Assembly (NCBI RefSeq): GCF_007896845.1 | Contig: NZ_VOHS01000011.1 | Location: forward strand, 122,621 to 186,620 | Source: Chitinophaga pinensis | GTDB taxonomy: Bacteria > Bacteroidota > Bacteroidia > Chitinophagales > Chitinophagaceae | DNA length: 64,000 nt | Direction: 5' to 3' | Shown: positions 1 to 7,820 of the stretch, one piece after another | How the letters are laid out: each line of letters opens with the position of its first letter | Numbering within the stretch: the stretch's first letter is position 1 | Notes under the pieces: model-generated | Databases searched by the model: none | What the model was told of the DNA's origin: nothing | What the model saw: only the letters and a program-made list of their open reading frames with translations | Position numbers and translations under genes: made by a program

Positions 1-1080
1 ATAGGTAGTTTCTATAAAGTGTTGTCTGCCAACAGTATTAGAACTATCTCCAAAATGGTTATAGATAGCGGTCAGTTCTGCGAAGGCTTTACGTTGTCTT
101 TCGGCGGGATCATTGGTCAGGGCGAGCACATTCAGATAGCGTTGATAGCTACTGACATATCCTTCCACATAAGCTTCTTTTTCACCGTATGCGAGGGCTG
201 TCTGTACAAGGCGGCGGTTATATGCTTCACGACCATCCAGTCCGGGAGAGGCCATATTGATAATGAATGCGATATTAGAATCTGCGGCTGCCACGATTTG
301 TGCAACAGCACCTCCTTCCGCATAACCGAGTAATCCGATAGCGGCGGTATCTGCGAGTTTGTTTTTACGCAACCATGCAACGGCGGCCTTTGCATCTTCT
401 GCAAAATTGAAAATACCGGAAGAGTCGTAGTTGCCGGTGCTCTCTCCTACTCCCCGGTCATCGAGGCGAAGCGTTGCGATACCATGTTTTACCAGATAAT
501 CTGTCAGTACGGCAAATGGACGGTGATCCAGCACTTCGTTGTTACGGTTTTGTTGTCCGGCGCCGGAGATCAGAATAATCACCGGGAACGGGCCGTTTAC
601 ACCCGGATGGCTGAAGGTACCGGAGAGCAGTACTTTATCTACCGGATTGACAAATTTTACTTCTTCTGCATCATAAACGGTATTGACAGCAGGATCCTGA
701 AAACGGGTAACGGTCAGGTCTTTGACGTCATCGCGGGAGAAGTTGAGCGCGGTTTTATTGCCGACCTGTTCGAAAGCGCCTTCGAAGCGGCTTCTGATAC
801 TATTCCAGTTACCGCTGTATTTAAGACTGATCTTATTGATGGTAAAATTCAGGTATCCGCCTTTGTACCAGACGGTGTCCAGTGCAATATCATCCGCAGC
901 GATATCGGGACTTTTGAGCACACCTTTCAACTGATAACCGACACCACGGGACAACTGAAGCTGCAAACGTTGTTTCTGACCCTGTGGAGTGGTGAAAACG
1001 CCGTACCAGTTGCCATTCATGTCCTGTGCTGTCACTGTTCCTGTAATAAAAAGGCAAATGATAATCAGATATCTGAGCAT
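1..1080 (-). CDS. Secreted alpha/beta hydrolase, 3' end outside window, nucleophile missing
   Basis: About 360 residues are visible; the C-terminus lies beyond the left edge. A signal peptide (residues 1-19, ending VTAQ) is followed by a beta-rich N-terminal region seen in many Bacteroidota hydrolases of this type, then an alpha/beta hydrolase core from about residue 145 with the oxyanion-hole stretch LISGAGQQ (170-177) and LDDRGVGES (206-214). The nucleophile elbow, normally GHSEGG in this family, reads GYAEGG (252-257), so the catalytic Ser is Ala254 and the preceding His is Tyr. The reading frame is otherwise intact. Probably exported to the periplasm; either a non-catalytic homologue or an enzyme with another nucleophile. 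Family assignment is firm, function is not. Confidence 0.85.
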   Translation of the reverse strand, partial: MLRYLIIICLFITGTVTAQDMNGNWYGVFTTPQGQKQRLQLQLSRGVGYQLKGVLKSPDIAADDIALDTVWYKGGYLNFTINKISLKYSGNWNSIRSRFEGAFEQVGNKTALNFSRDDVKDLTVTRFQDPAVNTVYDAEEVKFVNPVDKVLLSGTFSHPGVNGPFPVIILISGAGQQNRNNEVLDHRPFAVLTDYLVKHGIATLRLDDRGVGESTGNYDSSGIFNFAEDAKAAVAWLRKNKLADTAAIGLLGYAEGGAVAQIVAAADSNIAFIINMASPGLDGREAYNRRLVQTALAYGEKEAYVEGYVSSYQRYLNVLALTNDPAERQRKAFAELTAIYNHFGDSSNTVGRQHFIETTY

Positions 1081-1159
1081 GGTTTGAGCTTTGTGTTTTT
1101 GATGATCCGGTATGCAGCAATTATCGTGCTGTCAAGTGTATAGCGGATGTTAAAATTAC

Positions 1160-1188
1160 AGGGGCTAAGCCATTGTGGCCAGCCCCTG
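1160..1188 (-). terminator. Hairpin downstream of the DUF423 gene
   Basis: AGGGGCT (1160-1166) pairs with AGCCCCT (1181-1187); the loop contains a further GGCC/GGCT pairing. Read on the minus strand the stem is followed by TGTAATTTTAAC, a weak U-rich tail. Probably ends the DUF423 transcript. Confidence 0.45.
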
Positions 1189-1234
1189 GATAGTGTCGTT
1201 TATTACTGAATGTTGTGTAGTTGTGTCAACAAGC

Positions 1235-1630
1235 TTATTTCTTCAGTAAAGCCAGTATGAGACAAACCCAACCGGCGATAAAGAAGAGGCCACCGATAGG
1301 CGTCACGATACCGATTTTGCTGAGACCTACGGTTTCCGTGGCTTTCAGCATGGTCAGGATGTACAGTGAACCGGAGAACAGGATGACGCCAATGAAGAAG
1401 CAACGGCCTGCCCATTCGAGCAAACCTGCGGCTGCCGGTGACAGGTGTATAAACAGGATACCTACTACCAGCAGGGCGAAGGTATGATAGAACTGATAAG
1501 TAACGCCTGTCTGAAATGTGCTGACTGTTTCCGGAGGTACAAGCTCTTTCAGCTTATGTGCGCCGAATGCGCCCAATGTTACGGCCAGCGCGCCTAATAC
1601 CGAAGCGATGATGAGAAATCCCTTATGCAT
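1235..1630 (-). CDS. DUF423 family small membrane protein
   Basis: 131 residues, almost entirely hydrophobic, with four predicted membrane segments (about 4-24, 44-65, 70-92, 104-128). The N-terminal stretch ALAVTLGAFGAHKLKE and the central YQFYHTFALL are hallmarks of DUF423 (YgdD-like) inner-membrane proteins of about 120-130 residues. The biochemical role of the family is unknown. It is a single gene between the aroK group and the truncated hydrolase, all on the minus strand, with 360 bases of non-coding DNA upstream. Confidence 0.9.
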   Translation of the reverse strand: MHKGFLIIASVLGALAVTLGAFGAHKLKELVPPETVSTFQTGVTYQFYHTFALLVVGILFIHLSPAAAGLLEWAGRCFFIGVILFSGSLYILTMLKATETVGLSKIGIVTPIGGLFFIAGWVCLILALLKK

Positions 1631-1992
1631 TGATAGATTGATGTTTGTTATGTGATAATAGTATTGCCTGTTTGTGGTACTTGTTACAGCGTTGGTTTCA
1701 TTGCTGAAAGCAGCGCGATATTAGTATTTTCCATACAGAGGGACTATGACATTAGTCAGGATATCCGGTAAGCGCAATTTAATGGGACTACTGGAAATGA
1801 CGGTTGTGGTATTTTGAAACTACATGGTATCCTGTGATGCCGGTCCCGGCTATACTGTTATGTAATTGCACCCGCTTATCCGCAGTAATCTGTTGCCTTT
1901 TCTGTGCGCAGTGCCGCAGCTTCAGGAGTGCTACGGATGTGCATAGCCAAGACTTTGCAGAGAAACTGATCAGACCTGTATACTACTTTCAC
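1631..1992. other. Intergenic stretch, no gene recognised
   Basis: This 362-base stretch holds the 3' flank of aroK and the presumed promoter of the DUF423 gene (both minus strand). No convincing small gene, RNA or hairpin was recognised on either strand. Confidence 0.5.
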
Positions 1993-2505
1993 TTATGCCT
2001 TGATATCAGCCAGTTTTTGTGTGAAAGAGTCGAGGTTGATTGTTTCGGATTCAGCGATGGTGATCTGTGCCTGTTCGTAGAACGGAATACGTTCTGCGAG
2101 TTTCTTTTCAACGAAAGCGAGCAGTTCATCATCGTCGAGATCCTGAATCAGGGGACGTTTGGACTTTTTGCGTTTGAGGCGTTCCACGATCAGGGATAAT
2201 TTGGGATTGAGCCAGATGGTAGCGCCATTTTCGTTCATGATGTCCATATTATCCTGAAAGCAGGGAGCTCCGCCGCCACAGGAAATTACGAAGCTTTCAT
2301 TGCGGGATAATTCTTTCAGCCAGTAGTTTTCCTGCTGACGAAAATAGTCTTCTCCTTTAGTCGCAAAGATATCGCTGATGGACATTGCTTCTGATTCGAC
2401 GATCACATCATCCAGATCATAGAAGGGCAGTGACAGGTGTTCTGCCAGCTGTTTTCCCCAGTAAGTTTTGCCGGCGCCCATAAAGCCGAGTAAGAAGATT
2501 TTCAA
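1993..2505 (-). CDS. aroK: Shikimate kinase
   Basis: 170 residues, the usual length. It phosphorylates the 3-hydroxyl of shikimate with ATP in the cytoplasm, a step of the chorismate (aromatic amino acid) pathway. The Walker A motif GFMGAGKT is at residues 7-14, the shikimate/Mg-binding LDD at 31-33, and SCGGG in the middle provides the glycine-rich substrate loop; a lid-type KRPL motif follows. The start is the ATG overlapping no other gene; the phosphopantetheinyl transferase gene lies 18 bases upstream on the same strand, so the two are probably co-transcribed. Confidence 0.95.
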   Translation of the reverse strand: MKIFLLGFMGAGKTYWGKQLAEHLSLPFYDLDDVIVESEAMSISDIFATKGEDYFRQQENYWLKELSRNESFVISCGGGAPCFQDNMDIMNENGATIWLNPKLSLIVERLKRKKSKRPLIQDLDDDELLAFVEKKLAERIPFYEQAQITIAESETINLDSFTQKLADIKA

Positions 2506-2523
2506 AATACCAGTTTTTAAACA

Positions 2524-3192
2524 TTAATGTCCTGAAGCTGTGTTCTCTGTTATGGCGGGAACTGTGAGATCCTCGGCGTCGTTTGTCCAGGTCAGACACA
2601 GTTCATCTTCCATGAGATATTGCAAATATAACCGTGCATTTTTATCCACTTTGTTAAAATTGCACGTAATAAAGCCTGTTGGTTGAAAAATAAAGGGGGC
2701 AAGTTGCATATTTTCTTTAAAATCAACTCCTCCCAGTCCATACCACTTATAAACGGCCTCTTTAGCGCTCCAGCAGACGGTCTTATGGGGCAAGGCGTTC
2801 ACAGGATCAATAAAAGCACGCTCTTCCGGCGACAGGAACTTGTGGGAGACTGCTTCTATCTTGGGTTTTACATCTTCAATATCAATACCTACAGCGCCGT
2901 TACTGCTGACGATGGCAGCGATATTATCCCCGCAATGGGAGATGGAAAAATGCAGACTGTTGCATTCCAGGTAGGGTTTACGGCTCTGCATAATCTGTAT
3001 GCTTGAGAGCGGAAAGCCCGGGAATAATTCCTGGAGCAGATAGCGGCCTGCAAAGTGCTGCAATCGCTTATGCGGATGATGTATGGCCGGAGAGATATTC
3101 ACCTTCTCCCGGAAAAAAGCCTCATCCTCTTCTATTCTCCACACCCCCAGCCGGCAGCCGGGGTTTATTTGTATGGTACGTATTAATGGCAT
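2524..3192 (-). CDS. 4'-phosphopantetheinyl transferase superfamily protein (Sfp-type)
   Basis: 222 residues. Transfers the 4'-phosphopantetheine arm of CoA to a conserved Ser of acyl or peptidyl carrier proteins. The Sfp-family motifs are present: FSISHC (82-87), VGIDIED (101-107, Mg ligands Asp104 and Glu106) and WSAKEAVYKW (141-150, Lys144/Glu145). Length and motif spacing fit the Sfp type rather than the short AcpS type. It starts about 85 bases from the divergent dcd gene and is followed by aroK. The carrier protein it serves cannot be told from this window. Confidence 0.9.
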   Translation of the reverse strand: MPLIRTIQINPGCRLGVWRIEEDEAFFREKVNISPAIHHPHKRLQHFAGRYLLQELFPGFPLSSIQIMQSRKPYLECNSLHFSISHCGDNIAAIVSSNGAVGIDIEDVKPKIEAVSHKFLSPEERAFIDPVNALPHKTVCWSAKEAVYKWYGLGGVDFKENMQLAPFIFQPTGFITCNFNKVDKNARLYLQYLMEDELCLTWTNDAEDLTVPAITENTASGH

Positions 3193-3279
3193 ATCTTGCC
3201 AAATTAATGCAAAAAGCTGAATGCAGAATGCATTATACTAACTACTCATTAAGACAACAAAATTAATTACACCCGATCT

Positions 3280-3816
3280 ATGATCCTGTCAGACAAAAGG
3301 ATATTGGAGGAAATTGAAAAAGGCACCATCGTTATTTCGCCTTATGACCGGAAATATCTCGGCACCAACTCTTACGACGTACATCTGGGCAAATACCTGG
3401 CAACTTACAAGGACAGAATACTGGATGCCCGTGCACACAACGAGATCGAGCATTTCGAAATACCGGAAGAAGGGTATGTGCTGCAACCCGGTACGCTTTA
3501 TCTTGGTGTGACCCTCGAATACACCGAAACCCACGCCCATGTACCATTTCTGGAAGGTAAATCCAGCACCGGCCGTCTTGGTATCGACATTCACGCTACT
3601 GCCGGTAAAGGTGATGTAGGCTTCTGTAATACCTGGACACTGGAGATTTCCTGTGCACAGCCGGTACGTGTGTATGCAGGCATGCCGATCGGACAGCTGA
3701 TCTACTTTGTGGTAGAAGGCGATGTAGAAACCTTCTACAATAAGAAAGGTAACGCCAAATATAATGGCCGCACGATCAAGCCGGTTGAGAGTATGATGTG
3801 GAAAAATCAATTCTAA
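3280..3816 (+). CDS. dcd: dCTP deaminase
   Basis: 178 residues, the normal size. Deaminates dCTP to dUTP, feeding dTTP synthesis. Signature GKSSTGRLGIDIHATAG (93-109) and GDVGF (111-115) match the Dcd/Dut trimer fold, and the catalytic Glu is in NTWTLEIS (Glu122). The N-terminus MILSDKRILEEIE is typical of the family. Whether it is mono- or bifunctional (deaminase plus dUTPase) cannot be decided by eye. It is a single gene, divergent from the phosphopantetheinyl transferase gene, and is followed by a strong terminator. Confidence 0.95.
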   Translation: MILSDKRILEEIEKGTIVISPYDRKYLGTNSYDVHLGKYLATYKDRILDARAHNEIEHFEIPEEGYVLQPGTLYLGVTLEYTETHAHVPFLEGKSSTGRLGIDIHATAGKGDVGFCNTWTLEISCAQPVRVYAGMPIGQLIYFVVEGDVETFYNKKGNAKYNGRTIKPVESMMWKNQF

Positions 3817-3852
3817 GACAATACTGTTAATATAGTATCAGAAAATAATTAA

Positions 3853-3890
3853 GAAAGGCCTCACGGAGCATCCGTGGGGCCTTTTATTTT
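3853..3890 (+). terminator. Intrinsic terminator after dcd
   Basis: AAAGGCCTCACGGA, loop GCA, TCCGTGGGGCCTTTT followed by ATTTTT: a GC-rich stem with a U-rich tail, 37 bases after the dcd stop codon. Confidence 0.85.
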
Positions 3891-4056
3891 TCATCTTATC
3901 ATTGAATACTAAGCACTTGTAAAACCATCTGATATTACTGTAAGTGTTTTCATACTTTATACCCGACGTATACCGGGCGTATATACGACGCATCTATGCT
4001 TCATCTCTGTCGGAAATCCCTTCCCTGCTAATACTTTTTTATCTTCCCGGAAATGT

Positions 4057-4092
4057 AAAAGGGCCGTCCGCCTGATGCGGAACGGCCCTTTT
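4057..4092 (-). terminator. Intrinsic terminator of the cytochrome/DUF1080 operon
   Basis: AAAAGGGCCGTCCGC (from 4057), loop CTGAT, GCGGAACGGCCCTTTT (to 4092). On the minus strand the stem ends in a T-run, so it fits termination of the gene ending at 4140; the symmetric A/T ends would also let it act from the dcd side. Confidence 0.8.
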
Positions 4093-4139
4093 AAAGGTAA
4101 AATTACCCGGCGCTTGCAACCGGAGTATAGTCCCCCTGA

Positions 4140-6125
4140 TTATTTCAATGAATTGATCCAGTTGGCTATTTTCAGACCATCGGCACGAGGTACCTGTGGC
4201 ATTGGCGGCATTTCTGTCGCATAGTCAGGCCAGTTCTGTGGCTTAGGATTAGCCAGCAGTTTCAGGATCTGTTCAGCAGAATATTTACGTTTTGCTACAT
4301 CTGCGAAAGCAGGACCTACCTGACGTTTGCTCGCATTGTGACAAGCTACGCAGGTATATTTTGCCAGCAGTGGTTTCACTTCTTCGTAAGTAGGCGCTTT
4401 AGCAGGAGCAGCGGCAGTAGCTGTTTTTGCAGCAGCAGCGGTTCCTTTTGCAGCGTCTTTAGCGGCAGTTTTAGCTTTATCAGCTGCAGCTGCGGCAGCT
4501 ACTTTCGCAGAATTGAAAGTGCTTGCCTGGCTTAAAGGCAGTTTATCGCCGTCAGGGAAGTTGTGAATAGTATAATAACCGGTTGGGTGAACCAGTGAAT
4601 AAGAATTGTCTTTTTCACGTACACCTTCGAGGGTGATATTATGCACATAATCTTTACGCAGACTGTCTACGATGATTCTTGCCTTTAATCCGTCCTCAGA
4701 TACTTTCACACCTTTCACCGGACATTTTGCAATATTCACCATAGGGCTACCGTATACGGAATGGTATTTATAGGTAAAGCTTTCTACGGAATAAGAAGCC
4801 AGATCTTCTGCTGATTTCTTATTTACCGGTAAGGTAAATTCGATCTCAAAACCATCCGGCATTGCCTTGATCGTTTTCATTTCGAAAGGCATTTTCTCGT
4901 TCCATACCAGCCGTTGCAGACCTTCGTTTGCTTCACCGGCAGAACCCCAACCACGGTTGGTTTCACCTACGAATAAAGTAGAACCGTCTTTAGACCATGC
5001 CATACGCAGTACACCAGACTGGAAACCGTTACGCAGATCAAAAGATACGCCCTGATACTCACCTTTTACTTTTTCCATCACAACACGCATGATCTTACTC
5101 TGACCCTGATCACCTACCAGCAGCTGGCCGGCGAAAGGACCGAAAGAACCTTCGGGGATCTGTACGATTTCAGAGTTAGAGATACCCTGAATACCGTGTG
5201 GCAGTACAACAGCCGGCAGGCGCAGTTCAGGGATATTCTTCTTCACATCCATCAGAGTTACGAATGGAGCGGTAGTGCTGTTTTCAGGTTTGGTGTAGTT
5301 ACCATTTGCGTCTTTAGGACGACCTTCATCCACAAAAGAGTAGAACTTCTCGGTGGTCAGCTTCACCGGAGAGTTAGGCTGATTAGTCCAGCGTAAACCA
5401 GCAGGGTGACCGATGAAATCACCTTGTTTTACCTGCCATACACCACCGGAACCGAACCAGTCACCCTGGTTATCGGTATAGAATAATTCACCGTTGATCA
5501 TACCCAGACCACAAGGAGAACGGAAACCTGTTGCATAAGGTTCCATATGACCATCAGGGAAGATATGCATCATCCAGCCTCTCCATGGAACGCGGCTTTC
5601 ACCTCTCCACCATTCCTGATTACCGAAAGCTACGTTGCCGGATACGAAGAAGGAGCCATCAGGCGCCAGTTTCGGGCCAAAGCTGTACTCATGGTAGTGA
5701 CCAGACAGTGGCCATGCAAATACGGTTTCGTATACATCTGCCTTACCATCCATGTTGGTATCTTCCAGTTTGGTCAGTTCACCACGTTGTGCGCAGTAGA
5801 AAGCACCATCTTTCCATACCAGACCGAGGATCTCGTGCAGACCGCTGGCGAACTTACGGAAGTAAGGCTTGCGGCTGGTCGGATTTTCCACGATATATAC
5901 TTCACCACGGCGGGTAGATACACCTAAGTTACCGTTAGGTAATACAGTCAGACCACCCACTTCCAGCAGGGTACCTTCCGGAGAAGATACTTTCATGATC
6001 TTATAAAAGTCTTCTTCTTTAGGCGTTTCCTGGGCACGTACCCCGGAAGTAACACCCGTTGCCGCAGCTATCAGCAGCGAATACAGGGTGGTCTTTTTTA
6101 TGATTGCCTTATAAATGTTTTTCAT
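4140..6125 (-). CDS. Secreted beta-propeller-like dehydrogenase-type protein with C-terminal cytochrome c domain
   Basis: 661 residues. A signal peptide (1-31, cleavage near VRAQ) directs export. Residues about 40-420 resemble the sorbosone/glucose-dehydrogenase-like propeller found in Bacteroidota and Planctomycetota membrane-bound dehydrogenase proteins (GLTVLPNGNLGV, GSFFVSGN, GFRSPCGLG, LLVGDQGQSKI). A linker of about 40 residues made almost only of Ala, Lys and Thr (about 540-580) leads to a class I cytochrome c domain with heme motif CVACH (592-596) and a Met ligand in EMPPMPQ. It lies 18 bases downstream of a DUF1080 gene on the same strand. Probable periplasmic electron-transferring sugar oxidation, inferred only from domains. 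Confidence 0.85.
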   Translation of the reverse strand: MKNIYKAIIKKTTLYSLLIAAATGVTSGVRAQETPKEEDFYKIMKVSSPEGTLLEVGGLTVLPNGNLGVSTRRGEVYIVENPTSRKPYFRKFASGLHEILGLVWKDGAFYCAQRGELTKLEDTNMDGKADVYETVFAWPLSGHYHEYSFGPKLAPDGSFFVSGNVAFGNQEWWRGESRVPWRGWMMHIFPDGHMEPYATGFRSPCGLGMINGELFYTDNQGDWFGSGGVWQVKQGDFIGHPAGLRWTNQPNSPVKLTTEKFYSFVDEGRPKDANGNYTKPENSTTAPFVTLMDVKKNIPELRLPAVVLPHGIQGISNSEIVQIPEGSFGPFAGQLLVGDQGQSKIMRVVMEKVKGEYQGVSFDLRNGFQSGVLRMAWSKDGSTLFVGETNRGWGSAGEANEGLQRLVWNEKMPFEMKTIKAMPDGFEIEFTLPVNKKSAEDLASYSVESFTYKYHSVYGSPMVNIAKCPVKGVKVSEDGLKARIIVDSLRKDYVHNITLEGVREKDNSYSLVHPTGYYTIHNFPDGDKLPLSQASTFNSAKVAAAAAADKAKTAAKDAAKGTAAAAKTATAAAPAKAPTYEEVKPLLAKYTCVACHNASKRQVGPAFADVAKRKYSAEQILKLLANPKPQNWPDYATEMPPMPQVPRADGLKIANWINSLK

Positions 6126-6143
6126 TGTAATAGTCGAAAGGAA

Positions 6144-7592
6144 TTAGAAAAGGATGGAATAACTCAGTTTACTGCGAACAGGGATGATGAGTTCTTTTAC
6201 GCCTGCACCGTCACGGATCACAGGTTTCTCACCACCTGCATCTTCAAGCTGCAGGTAATACGATTTACCATCTATTACATACAAATCTTTAGAAGGATTG
6301 TCGATCGCAGCACCTTCTGCCAGTTTAGCGTACAGTCCTTCAACAGGAGCAGCTACTGACAATTCGCGGTGGATACCACGTCCTTCAGCTACTACACGTA
6401 CCACATCAGATACGGAAGTACCGTATACCTGATAGCGGAATGTAGGCAGGTCGTTATCATCCAGTACATATCCTTTAGGACGGAAACCGGAACCGGTTGT
6501 ATCTGTCAGCCATGCAGCCTGTGGAGAAGCCAGTTTGCTCAGTGTGAAGTAAGATTTACCAAGGAACTGTACAGCACCACGCGGACGGGAGCAGCCATTA
6601 CCTCTTTCATGCCACATTGGGGTAGCATCGAGGAATTCACCACGCCATACCTGCGCGATCATACCTTTATCCAGGTCGTAAGTGTAATGTACTTTTTCAG
6701 GAGAGCCTACAGATATCGCGTGAACGATACGGTAGTTATCTTTTACATCCATGAAGCTGCGCAGTAAAGTATTTACCGGTGCATCTACCAGAATTGGATC
6801 TACCCCTCTGTCTCTTTCATTTACCGGACGGGAAACGTCAGGTTTGTTGATCACGATATTGCGGAATGCAACGGCGCCATGATCGCCCTGCAGGCGTAAA
6901 GGACCAGTTGCTTTTTCATCGCCGCCACCGATAGCACCGCGGGTTGGGCCCATCAGTTCTACGTTTTCCTGAATGGTTACACCATTCAGTTCCACCAGCA
7001 GCATACGCGCATTTGCAATCTTTTTGCCTGCAGCGTCAAAACGTGGAGCAATAAAGGAGATCTTTATGTGCTGCCATGTACCCGGGGCTTTGCTGGCATT
7101 TACGCGTGGCGCATGACCATCATAACCCTGCAGACCGTTTGGACGGCTATCGTCCCAGCGCTCATAGATACCACCGTTATCGCCTGCTTTAGGCGCTTTG
7201 GTACCCCAGCTGTCCAGCAACTGGATCTCATATCTGCCCTGCAGATAAATACCAGAGTTTGAACCGGGCGCCATCATGTAGTCCAGTTCAATATCTGCAT
7301 CGCCAAATTCGGCGCTGGAGAAAAGGTCTTTTCCCGGATGTTTTTTATCCGGCATGTTGAATAATACGCCTGTACCAGCTACAGGGTCCAGTACGTGTGG
7401 ATTGTCCAGTTTTGCGGAGGCATCACTGGTGATACTCCAGCTCTGGCCGGGCTCGCGGAAAGCGGATAGGTCCTGCAATGGCAGTTTGCCTGTCTGCGCA
7501 GCAGCAGAATGGGCCACAGTCATACCCACACCACAGAGACACAGGATACCCATCAGAGACCGGCTTGCATGATTCTTCGATCTAAGTAACAT
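6144..7592 (-). CDS. Secreted DUF1080 (3-keto-disaccharide hydrolase-like) protein
   Basis: 482 residues. The chosen start (ATG at 7592, MLLRSKNHASRS) gives a clean signal peptide ending AHSAAAQ; the frame is open 31 codons further upstream but that stretch does not look like protein. Residues about 75-265 form the DUF1080 domain, a concanavalin-like fold (DADIELDYMMAPGSNSGIYLQGRYEIQLLDS, shown here only by its first and last parts GSNSGIY and YEIQLLDS; GDHGAVAFRNI near the end). The C-terminal half (about 280-480) has no family I recognise. Members act on 3-keto sugars. Its 18-base spacing to the cytochrome/propeller gene suggests one operon in which oxidised sugar is made and then cleaved; that coupling is inference. 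Confidence 0.8.
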   Translation of the reverse strand: MLLRSKNHASRSLMGILCLCGVGMTVAHSAAAQTGKLPLQDLSAFREPGQSWSITSDASAKLDNPHVLDPVAGTGVLFNMPDKKHPGKDLFSSAEFGDADIELDYMMAPGSNSGIYLQGRYEIQLLDSWGTKAPKAGDNGGIYERWDDSRPNGLQGYDGHAPRVNASKAPGTWQHIKISFIAPRFDAAGKKIANARMLLVELNGVTIQENVELMGPTRGAIGGGDEKATGPLRLQGDHGAVAFRNIVINKPDVSRPVNERDRGVDPILVDAPVNTLLRSFMDVKDNYRIVHAISVGSPEKVHYTYDLDKGMIAQVWRGEFLDATPMWHERGNGCSRPRGAVQFLGKSYFTLSKLASPQAAWLTDTTGSGFRPKGYVLDDNDLPTFRYQVYGTSVSDVVRVVAEGRGIHRELSVAAPVEGLYAKLAEGAAIDNPSKDLYVIDGKSYYLQLEDAGGEKPVIRDGAGVKELIIPVRSKLSYSILF

Positions 7593-7820
7593 AACGTTAT
7601 AATAAATTAAGTCAAAAGAGGAATAATAGAATGTTGAGACCTTTTGACGAGGCGCTAATATAGAGATAGTTTGTCGCGAACACAAACCAAATGCTAAGAA
7701 AATGGGATGAACGGAAATATTTTATGGCTGAAATCTTTAACGGATTGTTAACTCTTTTCATATCTTCGCGCATTCGAAAGGCGCTGTTCCTCCCAGGCGC
7801 TTCCAAAATCACACAACTTT

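Noticed and set aside
3289..3810. Long open frame on the minus strand opposite dcd
   Set aside because: It mirrors the codon phase of dcd, has no family features and would leave dCTP deaminase as the antisense; it is a shadow.
7731..7768. Promoter before the TonB receptor (TATCTTCG)
   Set aside because: Only a partial match to TAnnTTTG and no well-placed TTTG at 19 bases; not reported as a feature.
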